Source: an uncultured Lachnospiraceae bacterium (GTDB taxonomy: Bacteria; Bacillota; Clostridia; Lachnospirales; Lachnospiraceae). Taken from it: DNA of 62,073 nt. The first letter of the stretch is position 1. Each line of letters begins with the position of its first letter. This document shows, piece after piece, positions 1-9,139 of the stretch. The notes under the pieces are model-generated. The model had not been told where the DNA came from and did not search any database. It saw nothing but the letters and a program-made list of their open reading frames with translations. Position numbers and translations under genes: made by a program. The stretch is from assembly GCA_910585605.1 (NCBI GenBank), contig CAJUFL010000018.1, positions 1 through 62,073 on the forward strand, given 5' to 3'.

Positions 1-98
1 GCTTAGCTGGCGGATTGTCTCATTTTAATTTGTGCTAAATCTTGACATAGGACCAAAGTTATGGGAAAAAGAGAGGGGTTATAAACCTTACACTGGAG

Positions 99-848
99 GT
101 GGAACAGGGGGATATCTTTGGATTTTTAGGTCCCAATGGTGCAGGTAAGTCTACTACAATCCGGAGCCTGCTGGGACTGATCAGATTTCAGGAAGGCAGG
201 GCTTCCATTCTGGGAATGGATGTGAAGTCACAGGTAAAAGAGATATTAAAAGAAGTTGGCTATATGCCGTCGGAAGCGATGTTTTATCCTTCCATGAGGA
301 TAAAGGATGTTATCCGGTTTGCTGCTGATATGAGAAAAAGAGATTGCAGTAAAGAGGCAGAAATGCTCTGTGAACGTCTTATGATCGACCAGAATAAGAA
401 AATAGAAGAGCTGTCTCTGGGAAATCGGAAAAAGGTGAGTATTGTCTGTGCCATGCAGCATAAACCGAAGCTTTTTATTTTTGACGAGCCTACCAGCGGG
501 CTGGATCCCCTGATGCAGGCTGAATTTTTTAAGCTGGTCTTAGAATATAACAGGCAGGGAACAACCTGCTTTTTATCATCCCATGTATTGTCAGAGGTTA
601 AAAAGTATTGCCGCCATGCGGCAATCATACGTGAAGGCGAGTTAATCTGTACAGATACCGTAGAGAATCTGACAAAGACCAATACAAAGCGGATTCATAT
701 GATAAAGGACGGTGTGGAAGAAAACTTTGTATACAAAGGAAACTTAAATGAATTGTTTGCCGGATTTGCAGGGCATGATATAGAGGATATTGTAATAGAA
801 GAGCCTGAGCTGGACGAAATTTTTATCCATTATTATCAGGCAGAGTAA
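99..848 (+). CDS. ABC transporter ATP-binding protein, 5' end broken
   Basis: ATPase that would power the permease encoded just downstream. Visible motifs are Walker A (GPNGAGKS, near the N-terminus), a degenerate signature (LSLGNRKK), Walker B (LFIFDEPTSGLD) and the switch histidine (SSHVLSE). The GTG start at 99 lacks the usual first 25 residues with the A-loop. Family-like sequence (YGKKRGVINLTLEV) continues upstream in frame to about position 51, where a TAG at 48-50 closes the frame; a further TAA lies a few codons before it. The gene is therefore either nonsense-mutated near its start or cut by a rearrangement at the window edge. The GTG has no clear ribosome site. It precedes the permease by 38 bp and probably shares its transcript. 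Confidence 0.75.
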   Translation: MEQGDIFGFLGPNGAGKSTTIRSLLGLIRFQEGRASILGMDVKSQVKEILKEVGYMPSEAMFYPSMRIKDVIRFAADMRKRDCSKEAEMLCERLMIDQNKKIEELSLGNRKKVSIVCAMQHKPKLFIFDEPTSGLDPLMQAEFFKLVLEYNRQGTTCFLSSHVLSEVKKYCRHAAIIREGELICTDTVENLTKTNTKRIHMIKDGVEENFVYKGNLNELFAGFAGHDIEDIVIEEPELDEIFIHYYQAE

Positions 849-886
849 ATGGTTTTGAAAAATCAGTGTTCAATCAGGAGGATATT

Positions 887-1675
887 ATGATATTATATAT
901 ACATGAAATGAAAATGAATCTGAGAAGTCTGATTATATGGACTTTGTGTGTAGGAGGTCTATGCTTTGGCTGTATCTTGCTTTACACGAGCCTTGAGGAT
1001 TCCATACAGGAAATTGCAGATGTATATTCTAACATGGGTTCCATGTCAGTGGCATTGGGAATGGATAAAATGAGCATGGCAACCCTGACTGGTTTTTATG
1101 CAACGGAAATAGCCATGATGCATGGATTGGGCGGTGCGATGTTTGCTGCCATTCTCGGAGCAGGAATGCTGTCAAAGGAAGAAGCAGGGCATACTTCCGA
1201 ATTTATTAACGTTTTGCCAATTGGAAGAGAGAAGATTTTCGCAGGAAAATATCTGGCAGTTGTCAGCAGTGTTTTTGTTTTTAATTTGTTTTGTTTTATA
1301 CTGTATCTATTGGGCTTTCTTTTAATGAAAGAAGATATCATAGGAAAAGAGATGATGTTATATCAATTTGCCCAGTTTATCATGCACACAGAGATTGCGA
1401 CAATCTGTTTTATGATTTCTGCGTTTACTAAGAAAAATCTGGCAGGGACGGGGCTTGGAATTGCAGTTTTTATGTTTGCGGCAGATATGATGTGCCGGAT
1501 TATACCAGCCATTGAGGATTTTAAATATGTTACCCCGTTTTATTATGCAAACGGAGCAGATATTTTTACCAGTGGAGAAATAGATCATGTGATAATTGGA
1601 ATAGGACTGGGAATTACTTTTATGGCATTTGTGACAGCAGGAATCCGATATGGAAAAAAGGATTTTGCAGTGTGA
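887..1675 (+). CDS. ABC-2 type transporter permease
   Basis: Integral membrane partner of the preceding ATPase. It has about six hydrophobic segments, the first at residues 10-35 after an amphipathic start, and the typical ABC-2 motif region around ILGAGMLSKEEAGHTSEFINVLPIGREKI, where short conserved pieces such as LPIGRE follow the second membrane segment. ATG at 887 is chosen because GGAGG lies at 878-882; an in-frame GTG at 866 has no such site. The substrate cannot be told from sequence. Related ATPase/permease pairs export peptides, antibiotics or ions. Confidence 0.8.
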   Translation: MILYIHEMKMNLRSLIIWTLCVGGLCFGCILLYTSLEDSIQEIADVYSNMGSMSVALGMDKMSMATLTGFYATEIAMMHGLGGAMFAAILGAGMLSKEEAGHTSEFINVLPIGREKIFAGKYLAVVSSVFVFNLFCFILYLLGFLLMKEDIIGKEMMLYQFAQFIMHTEIATICFMISAFTKKNLAGTGLGIAVFMFAADMMCRIIPAIEDFKYVTPFYYANGADIFTSGEIDHVIIGIGLGITFMAFVTAGIRYGKKDFAV

Positions 1676-1697
1676 GAAAGGAGAAGCAGGAAATACT

Positions 1698-2723
1698 ATG
1701 CAGTGCAAGCAGAAGCGATATCATTTTATAATCAATCCCGCAGCATCTTCGGGAAAGGCAGTGCATATCTGGAACAAGGTGGAAAGGATTTTAAAAGAAG
1801 AGGGGATTTTATACGGGGCTCATATCCTGCAAAATCCAGCAGAGGCAGAAATGCTTGTACGAAATCTGACTGGAGAATACAGGGAAGAGAGTAAAATTAC
1901 AAGTTTACATAATATTGAAGAAGCGGCGGCTGCACAAGAAGTGCAGGACTGTCATCTGGTCGTTTTGGGAGGAGATGGCACTTTAAATGCAGTTTTAAAT
2001 GGAATCGCATCTTTTGAACACACCATCCTTTCCTGTATCCGTACAGGTTCAGGCAATGATTTTGCAAGGAATATGGGAATTCATAAGGATGCAGAAAAGG
2101 CACTGCATGGGATATTGCATCATACGAAAGAGTTTCTTTTGGATTATGGTATAGCCGGATATTTACCGGAACATAACCCGGAAGAAAGAAAAGAGGGAAT
2201 GCAAAATAAGAGATTTCTGATCAGCAGCGGGGCAGGGTATGATGCGGATATTTGTGAAGAGGTAAGCAGAAGCAGGCTGAAAGAATGGCTTAATAAAATC
2301 TATATTGGAAAGCTGGTTTATGTAGCAATAGGCGTCAAGCAGATTTTTACGAAAAAGACGGCAGATGCGGTAGTGTATATGGATGAAAAAGAGCCGATTC
2401 CTGTTTCAAATCTGTTTTTTGCTGTTTCCATGATTCATGAAAGAGAAGGTGGCGGCGTACCGTTTTGTCCGGATGCAGATGCCACGGATGGACTGCTGGA
2501 TATCTGTCTGGTAAGAAACATGCCGAAATGGAAGCTGCTGTTGGCTGTAGCAATGGTATATGCAAAAAAGCATGTTCTTTTTCGGAATGTTACGTTATAT
2601 AGATGTAAAAAGATTATAATTCAGCCACAAAAGCCGCAATGGCTTCATTTGGACGGAGAAACTCCCTGCAAAACAGAGTATGTTACAATGGAATGCAGAA
2701 AGGGGCTTAGGTTTTTAATGTAG
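1698..2723 (+). CDS. diacylglycerol kinase / YegS-like lipid kinase
   Basis: Phosphorylates a lipid such as diacylglycerol with ATP. The N-terminal catalytic domain shows the nucleotide-loop start (FIINPAASSGKA), the signature GGDGTLNAVLNG and GSGNDFARNMG; the C-terminal beta domain ends with WLHLDGE, the metal-site region of DgkB/YegS proteins. Length (341 residues) is slightly above the usual 300. ATG at 1698 is preferred over an in-frame ATG at 1650, which lies inside the permease gene. A purine-rich AGAAAGGAGAA run lies between the two. Which lipid is used is not shown by sequence. Confidence 0.85.
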   Translation: MQCKQKRYHFIINPAASSGKAVHIWNKVERILKEEGILYGAHILQNPAEAEMLVRNLTGEYREESKITSLHNIEEAAAAQEVQDCHLVVLGGDGTLNAVLNGIASFEHTILSCIRTGSGNDFARNMGIHKDAEKALHGILHHTKEFLLDYGIAGYLPEHNPEERKEGMQNKRFLISSGAGYDADICEEVSRSRLKEWLNKIYIGKLVYVAIGVKQIFTKKTADAVVYMDEKEPIPVSNLFFAVSMIHEREGGGVPFCPDADATDGLLDICLVRNMPKWKLLLAVAMVYAKKHVLFRNVTLYRCKKIIIQPQKPQWLHLDGETPCKTEYVTMECRKGLRFLM

Positions 2724-2795
2724 CGGCAGGATTTTTTAAAGATTAAAAATCTGATGAAATGGCTATACTGACACATAGAGAAAGCAGGTGTAGTG

Positions 2796-4010
2796 ATGTA
2801 TCGGATTGAAGAGGAAAAGAACAAAGAGAAATATACACTTTTGATACCGGCAATGTTAGACGCACATTTTCCACTATTGAAATATGCGTTTTATTCTAAA
2901 AAATATCATCCGGTCGTAATGGAAGAAACAGAGGGCATTACTGGTCTGGGGTTAAAGTATGCGCATAATGATCTGTGCTATCCGGGAATTTTAATCATCG
3001 GTCAGATATTAAAGACTTTGCAAAGCGGGAACTATGATATAAACAGGACTGTTATTTTGGAGCCGCAGGCAGGGGATGCCTGCCGTGGCTCGAATTATAT
3101 ATCCATGATCAGAAAGGCGTTAGATGAGGCTGGCTTTGAAACAGTTCCGGTGGTTTCTTTAAACGTTACCGGACTGGAGAAAAAACATAGTATTCCTATT
3201 ACTTCCGGCTTGTTAATCCGGGCAGCAGCGGCTGCTTATTATGGAGATCTTTTAATGATTCTTTCCAATCAGGTGGAGCCTTATGAAGAACACAAGGGGG
3301 ATACAAAGAAAGTTTCGGATAAATGGATTCGGATATTGTCAGAAGAGCTAAAAAGGGGGAAAAGGCTGTCTGGGGGGAAGATCAGAGAACATTTTGATGA
3401 AATCATACAGGATTTTAAAATGGTTCCTAAGGCTGACAGGCCAGTATTAAAAATTGGTGTTGTGGGAGAACTTTATATTAAATACTGTCATTTAGGAAAC
3501 TGGAATCTGGAAGAGTATTTAAAAGGGCAGGACTGTGAATATTATATTAACGGTATTACCTGGTATGCGCTGTACTATATGGATACGCATCTATTGTCGG
3601 AAGGCGGGGAATATAAAAAGGGAACCGTTATAGGGATATATGCAAAAATTTTCCAGTATTTTTTAAGCCTGCAAAAAGATATGGTGCATGCGATAAAAAA
3701 ACAGGGGTTTTATTGTATGGATGCCTATGATATCTTTAAAGAAAAAGCGAAGGGATATGTAACTTATCAGTGTTCGATTGGAGATGGCTGGCTGATAGGG
3801 GCAGAGTTTGCCAACCATGCTTTAAATGGCTATAACCGGATTATCTGTGGACAGCCTTTTGGATGTCTGCCGAGCCATGTCTGTGGAAGAGGATTATATC
3901 CAGCAATCCGCAGAAAACTTCCGGATACACAGTATATCAGCGTAGATTATGATGCAAGTGGAACAGATACACTGGTGAAGAGCAGAATCAGAATGCTATT
4001 ATCGTTCTGA
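2796..4010 (+). CDS. CoA-substrate enzyme activase-related protein (COG3581-like), stand-alone
   Basis: Resembles the C-terminal part of the large 2-hydroxyacyl-CoA dehydratase activator-like proteins of anaerobes. Conserved-looking stretches are LKYAHNDLCYP (near residue 52), EPQAGDACRGSNY (near 92), VGELYIKY, and near the end CGQPFGCLPSHVCGRG, a cysteine-rich loop suited to an Fe-S cluster. The ASKHA ATPase domain that normally precedes this part is absent here and no ATPase fragment is visible upstream. Start is ATG 2796, or GTG 2793 just before it, with AGCAGG upstream. No dehydratase genes are nearby, so the substrate is unknown. Anaerobic energy or amino-acid metabolism is an inference. 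Confidence 0.7.
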   Translation: MYRIEEEKNKEKYTLLIPAMLDAHFPLLKYAFYSKKYHPVVMEETEGITGLGLKYAHNDLCYPGILIIGQILKTLQSGNYDINRTVILEPQAGDACRGSNYISMIRKALDEAGFETVPVVSLNVTGLEKKHSIPITSGLLIRAAAAAYYGDLLMILSNQVEPYEEHKGDTKKVSDKWIRILSEELKRGKRLSGGKIREHFDEIIQDFKMVPKADRPVLKIGVVGELYIKYCHLGNWNLEEYLKGQDCEYYINGITWYALYYMDTHLLSEGGEYKKGTVIGIYAKIFQYFLSLQKDMVHAIKKQGFYCMDAYDIFKEKAKGYVTYQCSIGDGWLIGAEFANHALNGYNRIICGQPFGCLPSHVCGRGLYPAIRRKLPDTQYISVDYDASGTDTLVKSRIRMLLSF

Positions 4011-4047
4011 TATGTGCAGTTTTTATGTAAATACTCTGGTATAGAAT

Positions 4048-4803
4048 ATGAAGAATTTTTTTATGTTTGAAACAGAATATCCTGCTGGGAGCGGGTTTGT
4101 ACCTTTTGGTCCGTGTCATTTGATATGGCTTTTTTGTATTGCTGTTTTTACAGGGATAACTGCATACTGGTACAAAAATCAGGAAGAGGAAGGGCAAAGA
4201 AAAGCAGAGCACGTTTTGGGGATTTTATTTCCTGTGATTGCCGTTTACCGCGATTTGGTGCTTATGCTGACGGGACATTTCAGTAAAGGATTTTTACCAT
4301 TTCATCTGTGTAGTATGGCTCTTTGGATTGCCGTTATTTATATCTGGACAAAGAATCGTTTTTGGGGAATTATCTATGTTTTGCTGTGTGTTCCCGGAGC
4401 GGCAGGGGCACTTCTTTTTCCTAACTGGGATGCATATCCGTTTTTTAATTATATGCATATCCACGGATTCTTTTCCCATGGACTGATCGTTGCTTTTGGA
4501 ATCTGGCTGATCGCAGCAGGAAGGGTGATACCATGCTGGAGGGATTTCTGGATGCCGGTAGTATTTGGTATAGTGGGTTTTTTTATCATTCATTGGTTAA
4601 ATGGAATGCTTGGAACAAATTTCTGGTTTCTGGATAACCCATCTCATGGATCTCCATTGGTCTGGATTCTGGGAATTACCGGAGAACGTGGATATCGGGC
4701 AGGATATTTTTTGTTTTGCATGGCAGTTGTAGCAGCCTGGCAGGGTATGCTTGACTTTACCTGCCGGCTGCTCACACAAAAAAAGAATCTTCAGAGTAAA
4801 TAG
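4048..4803 (+). CDS. TIGR02206 / YwaF family membrane protein
   Basis: Polytopic membrane protein of about 250 residues with six or seven hydrophobic segments. Family-type features are PFHLCSMALW in the middle, NYMHIHGFFSHG and, near the end, GTNFWFLDNPSHGSP. These match the YwaF/TIGR02206 family, whose function is unknown. It follows the activase-like gene by 37 bp and is closed by a terminator at 4811-4848, so the two probably share a transcript. Confidence 0.75.
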   Translation: MKNFFMFETEYPAGSGFVPFGPCHLIWLFCIAVFTGITAYWYKNQEEEGQRKAEHVLGILFPVIAVYRDLVLMLTGHFSKGFLPFHLCSMALWIAVIYIWTKNRFWGIIYVLLCVPGAAGALLFPNWDAYPFFNYMHIHGFFSHGLIVAFGIWLIAAGRVIPCWRDFWMPVVFGIVGFFIIHWLNGMLGTNFWFLDNPSHGSPLVWILGITGERGYRAGYFLFCMAVVAAWQGMLDFTCRLLTQKKNLQSK

Positions 4804-4810
4804 ATTGTTG

Positions 4811-4848
4811 AGAAAGAGTTTGCAAGGTGGCTCTTTCTTATTGTTTGT
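4811..4848 (+). terminator. rho-independent terminator after ywaF-like gene
   Basis: Perfect 8-bp stem AGAAAGAG / CTCTTTCT (4811-4818 and 4831-4838) with a 12-nt loop, followed by TATTGTTT. It separates the preceding unit from the first two-component system. Confidence 0.7.
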
Positions 4849-4908
4849 GTAGGGAAAATATAGAGAATTATGATATAATGTGAACATAAACGCGAACGCA
4901 GACTTTGT

Positions 4909-4945
4909 AAGAATACATTGGCTGCTTGCAGGCAGATGTATTCTT
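4909..4945 (+). promoter_or_regulatory. hairpin in the leader of the first response regulator
   Basis: Perfect 10-bp inverted repeat AAGAATACAT / ATGTATTCTT (4909-4918 and 4936-4945), whose loop contains a further CTGC/GCAG pairing. A TATAAT at 4874-4879 could be the -10 element, although no good -35 is seen. The hairpin would lie in the untranslated leader, about 34 nt before the ATG at 4979. It lacks a U-run, so it may be a dyad operator or mRNA structure instead of a terminator. Confidence 0.5.
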
Positions 4946-4978
4946 CAATTAAACTTGATTATGGATCAGGAGGCATAT

Positions 4979-5713
4979 ATGGGGACATCGGTTTTAATTG
5001 TAGATGATGAAGTGGATATCCGAGAAATGTTAAAACAGATTTTTACCCTGGAGGGATATCTGGTATATACGGCAAAAGACGGACAGGAAGCATTAGATAA
5101 GGTTTCAGCGTTGATGGGAAAGAAGGAAAACGGTTTTTTGGAGGATTCTCTGGATTTAAAGGAAAACGCAGGACCGGATATTATTTTATTGGATGTCAAT
5201 ATGCCGGAACTGAATGGGTATGAAGTATGTAAAAGAATCCGGGAATATGTGAACTGTCCTATTTTATTTCTGAGTGCAAGAGTGGACGAGGAGGATAAGG
5301 TAAAAGGCTTTCGTGTCGGAGGTGACGATTATATAGAAAAGCCGTTTAGCATGACAGAACTGAAGGAGCGGGTAGCTGCCCATTTGAGGAGACAGAGAAG
5401 AATAAATGAATCGGAACGGGTAGGGTTTAGCGGCGTATTTACAATTTCCTATTCCGGCAAGCAGGTGCTTTTTGGAGAAGAAGTGATTCATCTGACGAAA
5501 ACAGAATATGAAATTGTGGAATTTTTAAGTCAGCATAAAAATCAGGTATTTACCAAGGAGATGATATATGAACGTCTCTGGGGTTTTGACAAAGACGGAG
5601 AGAGCAGCATTATTACAGAACATATCAGAAGAATCCGGCAGAAACTTAAGAAATATTCTGATGAAGCAATGGTAGAAACGGTCTGGGGAGTAGGGTACAG
5701 ATGGATTGGGTAG
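4979..5713 (+). CDS. OmpR-family response regulator
   Basis: DNA-binding response regulator, 244 residues. The receiver domain has the acidic pair (VDDE), the phospho-aspartate in LLDVNMP, the conserved Ser/Thr region (FLSAR) and lysine in EKPFS. The C-terminal winged helix has the usual HLTKTEYEIVEFL, the recognition region (EHIRRIRQKL) and VWGVGYRW end. ATG 4979 is chosen because CAGGAGG lies at 4968-4973. Between helix 2 and strand 3 of the receiver there is an extra acidic segment of roughly 18 residues (around MGKKENGFLEDSLDLKEN), longer than in typical OmpR receivers. The kinase gene overlaps its end by 13 bp. Confidence 0.9.
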   Translation: MGTSVLIVDDEVDIREMLKQIFTLEGYLVYTAKDGQEALDKVSALMGKKENGFLEDSLDLKENAGPDIILLDVNMPELNGYEVCKRIREYVNCPILFLSARVDEEDKVKGFRVGGDDYIEKPFSMTELKERVAAHLRRQRRINESERVGFSGVFTISYSGKQVLFGEEVIHLTKTEYEIVEFLSQHKNQVFTKEMIYERLWGFDKDGESSIITEHIRRIRQKLKKYSDEAMVETVWGVGYRWIG

Positions 5714-6975
5714 AAGAACTGTTTGTAAAATGGAAGGGGAAAATAAGGAATTTTTCCCTTCAAAAGGCAATGATGGCATACATGATAATTGCAATATTTT
5801 TAGTGATAGCAGTGAGTGGCATTACATGGGAGATATGTACGAACTGGAAAGATACAATTAAGACAGTAAATGAAGTAGGGGATGATTACAGGTATGCAGG
5901 GGAAGGGGCTTTTGTATTATATTTTGAAAATCAAGGAGGTATCAGAGTCACGGATTTTTCCAGTACAATTTATCTTAAGAAAAGTGACGAGATATTATGG
6001 CATGTTTTAGATGGCATTATCGTATTGTGTATTCCGGTTTATTCAGCAGCAGCTATTTTTCTGGTATCGGTATTGTATTACAAAAACAAACTTCGGGAGC
6101 CGATGTCTTTGTTAAGGGCAGAAATGGAGTCCATAAAACGGAACGATTTGAGTTATTCCTGTTTTTATGACAGTAATGATGAGATGGGGGATATCTGCAA
6201 AGCCATGGATACGATGCGCAAAGCAGTTGTAGAGAATCAGAAGAATATGTGGGAACTGTTAGAAGAACAAAGAAAAATTAATGCAGCATTTGCCCATGAT
6301 TTAAGGACACCTTTGACTGTTATTGCCGGTTATGTGGATATGCTGACAGAATATTATCCAAAAGGGAAGATGAGCGAGGAAAAAATAATGGAGATTCTCA
6401 CTGCTATCCGTGGTCAGACCGTAAGATTGAAAACATTTTCAAAAACCATGAAGAAGATAGACAGTTTTGAGGTGCTGGAGGTCAGAAAAAAAGCGGTCAG
6501 CAGCTGTGATCTGGAAAGAGATATTAATAATCTGGCTACGGGGCTGGAAGGTGGGAGGTCTCTTGCCATTTTGGTTACCATGCAGCTTAAGGAAAAAGAA
6601 ATTTACTGTGATGAGAATATCATACTGGAAGTATTGGGAAACCTGTTATCCAATGCTCTGCGGTATGGGGAAAAGAAAATAGAAATATTAGCCGAACAGC
6701 AGGAAGACAGGCTTTTTTTGTATGTGAAAGATGATGGCAGGGGGATGACTAAGGAAGAATTGTATAAGGCAGACAGTCCTTATTATTCGGATAAGCTGAA
6801 GGATAATGTGAATTGGTGGAATGGAGAGGGGACAGAAAATGCACAGCAGGATTTTCATTTCGGTCTGGGGCTCACCATCTGTAAGATTCTTTGTCAAAAG
6901 CATGGCGGGAGTTTAAGTTTTTCCAACAGTATGGATGGCGGTGCAATTGTCTGTGCAGAGTTTTTCGTGGGATGA
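5701..6975 (+). CDS. sensor histidine kinase
   Basis: Partner kinase of the preceding regulator. Order: membrane segment 1 (about 24-44), a short external loop of roughly 60 residues, membrane segment 2 (about 103-127), HAMP linker, dimerisation helix with H199 in FAHDLRTPL, then the ATPase domain with the N-box (NLLSNALRYG), G1 (DDGRGM) and G2 (FGLGLTICKIL). The small external loop argues for membrane or transporter sensing, as in BceS-type kinases, more than binding of a large ligand; this is inference. Its ATG overlaps the regulator gene, so the two are translationally coupled. Confidence 0.9.
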   Translation: MDWVEELFVKWKGKIRNFSLQKAMMAYMIIAIFLVIAVSGITWEICTNWKDTIKTVNEVGDDYRYAGEGAFVLYFENQGGIRVTDFSSTIYLKKSDEILWHVLDGIIVLCIPVYSAAAIFLVSVLYYKNKLREPMSLLRAEMESIKRNDLSYSCFYDSNDEMGDICKAMDTMRKAVVENQKNMWELLEEQRKINAAFAHDLRTPLTVIAGYVDMLTEYYPKGKMSEEKIMEILTAIRGQTVRLKTFSKTMKKIDSFEVLEVRKKAVSSCDLERDINNLATGLEGGRSLAILVTMQLKEKEIYCDENIILEVLGNLLSNALRYGEKKIEILAEQQEDRLFLYVKDDGRGMTKEELYKADSPYYSDKLKDNVNWWNGEGTENAQQDFHFGLGLTICKILCQKHGGSLSFSNSMDGGAIVCAEFFVG

Positions 6976-7051
6976 AGGATAAACATGGTTGACTTTATGA
7001 GTTGGGATTTCTATAATGCAGAAAAAGGGAATAACAGATAAGGAGTATACT

Positions 7052-7714
7052 ATGTCAAAAAACCGGGTACTGATCGTGGAAGATGAGATTTCCATCGCAA
7101 AAATGATTAATATGAATCTTAAGGTTGCAAATTATGATACGGTTATGTTTCATGATGGAGCGGAGGCAGCGGGAGCGTTAGAGGAAGAACATGATTACGA
7201 TATCGCACTTTTAGATATCATGCTTCCGGGTATGGACGGCTTTGCGCTTTTGGAAGTGGTAAAATCTTATGGGATACCGGTTATTTTTCTGACAGCAAAG
7301 GATGATATCGGTTCCAAAGTACAGGGGCTCCGGGATGGAGCAGAGGATTATATTGTAAAACCCTTTGAAATGTTAGAGCTAATGGTGCGTATGGAAAAGA
7401 TACTGGAGAGAACCCAAAAACTTAGCAATGTTATCAGGATACTGGATTTAGAGATTAATTTTTCAGAACATACAGTAAGAAAAAATGGTGAAGAGATTTC
7501 TTTAAAACCAATGGAATTTGAATTGTTAGGTGTTCTTGCCAAAAATAAAAATATAGCGATTTCAAGGGAGGAGCTTTTACGTATGGTGTGGGGACTGGAT
7601 TATATAGGAGAAACAAGAACCGTAGATGTGCATATCGGGCAGCTGCGTAAAAAGCTATCCTTAAATGATAATATTAAGACAATTTCTAAAATGGGTTATA
7701 GACTGGAGGATTAA
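7052..7714 (+). CDS. OmpR-family response regulator (second system)
   Basis: Second regulator, 220 residues, of normal length. Receiver motifs are EDE, LLDIMLPGMDGF (phospho-aspartate), FLTAKDD and VKPFE. The winged helix contains LKPMEFELLGVLAKN, the recognition region (VDVHIGQLRKKL) and the GYRLED end. ATG 7052 follows AAGGAG at 7040-7045 by 6 nt; an in-frame ATG at 7016 has no ribosome site. It begins 76 bp after the first kinase and probably belongs to the same transcript, giving two stacked two-component systems. Confidence 0.9.
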   Translation: MSKNRVLIVEDEISIAKMINMNLKVANYDTVMFHDGAEAAGALEEEHDYDIALLDIMLPGMDGFALLEVVKSYGIPVIFLTAKDDIGSKVQGLRDGAEDYIVKPFEMLELMVRMEKILERTQKLSNVIRILDLEINFSEHTVRKNGEEISLKPMEFELLGVLAKNKNIAISREELLRMVWGLDYIGETRTVDVHIGQLRKKLSLNDNIKTISKMGYRLED

Positions 7715-7718
7715 TGTT

Positions 7719-9119
7719 ATGCGGCTAAAGACAAAAATCATTCTGATCTGTAGTCTTGTCGTTTTGTTTGTGTCTGCTATCTGCAGCATGGCAGCTTTTT
7801 ACACGATGCGGGCAGGATATCTGGATACGGCAATGGGGCAGGAGGTTCAAAGAGCGGCAGATTGTTTTTCATATATTGAGGACAGGATCGTTAACCTACA
7901 GTTAGACCGCGGAAAAATAGACCGTAATGTGATGGAATATATTATAAAGGATACAGCAGTAAAAGCAGGAGTGGGGAATTTAGCCTGCTTTTATATAAAT
8001 CATACAGGAGAAGAGACAGCTGTTTATAATGATACAATATTTGAGAGCCAGGATTTGGAGCAGGCAGATTATCAGAATGTATCAGATCATCTGGAACAGA
8101 CCAAGATTAAACGGGGGAAGCAGTATTTTGGAGTGTATCGGAGTCAAAATAGTAGTTATTCAGAATATCAGATTTATATGCTGGCAGATATCACTTATGT
8201 GCAGAATCGGATTAATCTGATCGGTCTGGGACTGGTAGTGCTCATTTTGTTTATTACGGTGCTGTCATATGTGGTGTTATCTGCCATGATGAATAAGGTG
8301 CTTTCACCCTTACAGGAATTGAATGCTTCCGCAAAGCAGATTGCATGTGGCAATTATAATCAGAGGATTATGGTTAAGCAAAGGGATGAAATAGGGGAAT
8401 TAAGTGATAATTTTAACCAGATGGCAGAAGCAGTAGAGATTCGGACGCACAGTCTGGAGGAATCAGAGAAAAGAAAAACACTTTTCATGGGTAATCTGAC
8501 TCATGAATTAAAGACACCGCTGACAGCAATTTCCGGTTATGCCAAGACACTTCTTACCGTAAAGCTTCCGCAAGAAGATAAAGAAGAAGCACTTTCTTTT
8601 ATCTATGAGGAAAGCTGCCGTCTGGAACGGCTTTCGAAGAAAATGATGAATCTTTTGCTGTTAGAGGAAGATGGAGAAATAGTGAGAAAACAGATATCGG
8701 CAAAGGAATTATTTTCTAGTGTACAGGCAGTATGCAGTGGAAAATTGAAGGAAGCAGATATGGAGATTGAGTGTCATGAAAGCGGACAAATGTTTCTGGT
8801 AGACAGGGACCTTTTTGTAGAGGTACTGGTAAATCTTATTGATAATGCGATTAAGGTCAGCAGTCAGGGAAACAGGGTTTTACTGACTGCTGGTGAACAT
8901 TCTATAACCGTTCAGGATTTTGGAAAAGGAATTCCGGAAGAGGAGCAGGAAAAAATTCTGGAACCGTTTTATATGATCGATAAGTCCAGAAGCCGGAAAA
9001 GCGGTGGTGCAGGTCTGGGACTGGCAATCACTGTAATGATTTTAAAGAAGCATGACTGTCGGCTTAAGATCGAAAGTACCGTGGGAAAGGGAACACGGAT
9101 GATTTTACAATTTGTTTAA
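7719..9119 (+). CDS. sensor histidine kinase (second system)
   Basis: Kinase of 466 residues. Membrane segment 1 (about 6-28), an external sensor domain of roughly 140 residues, membrane segment 2 (about 166-190), HAMP, a dimerisation helix with GNLTHELKTPLTAISGY, N-box (EVLVNLIDNAIKV), G1 (DFGKGIPEEE) and G2 (GGAGLGLAI). ATG 7719 has GGAGG at 7705-7709 and begins 4 bp after the regulator stop. The larger external domain differs from the first kinase and suggests a soluble or envelope signal. The adjacent lipoprotein/ABC operon is a plausible target. Confidence 0.9.
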   Translation: MRLKTKIILICSLVVLFVSAICSMAAFYTMRAGYLDTAMGQEVQRAADCFSYIEDRIVNLQLDRGKIDRNVMEYIIKDTAVKAGVGNLACFYINHTGEETAVYNDTIFESQDLEQADYQNVSDHLEQTKIKRGKQYFGVYRSQNSSYSEYQIYMLADITYVQNRINLIGLGLVVLILFITVLSYVVLSAMMNKVLSPLQELNASAKQIACGNYNQRIMVKQRDEIGELSDNFNQMAEAVEIRTHSLEESEKRKTLFMGNLTHELKTPLTAISGYAKTLLTVKLPQEDKEEALSFIYEESCRLERLSKKMMNLLLLEEDGEIVRKQISAKELFSSVQAVCSGKLKEADMEIECHESGQMFLVDRDLFVEVLVNLIDNAIKVSSQGNRVLLTAGEHSITVQDFGKGIPEEEQEKILEPFYMIDKSRSRKSGGAGLGLAITVMILKKHDCRLKIESTVGKGTRMILQFV

Positions 9120-9139
9120 ATAATGATGAATACTTGATG

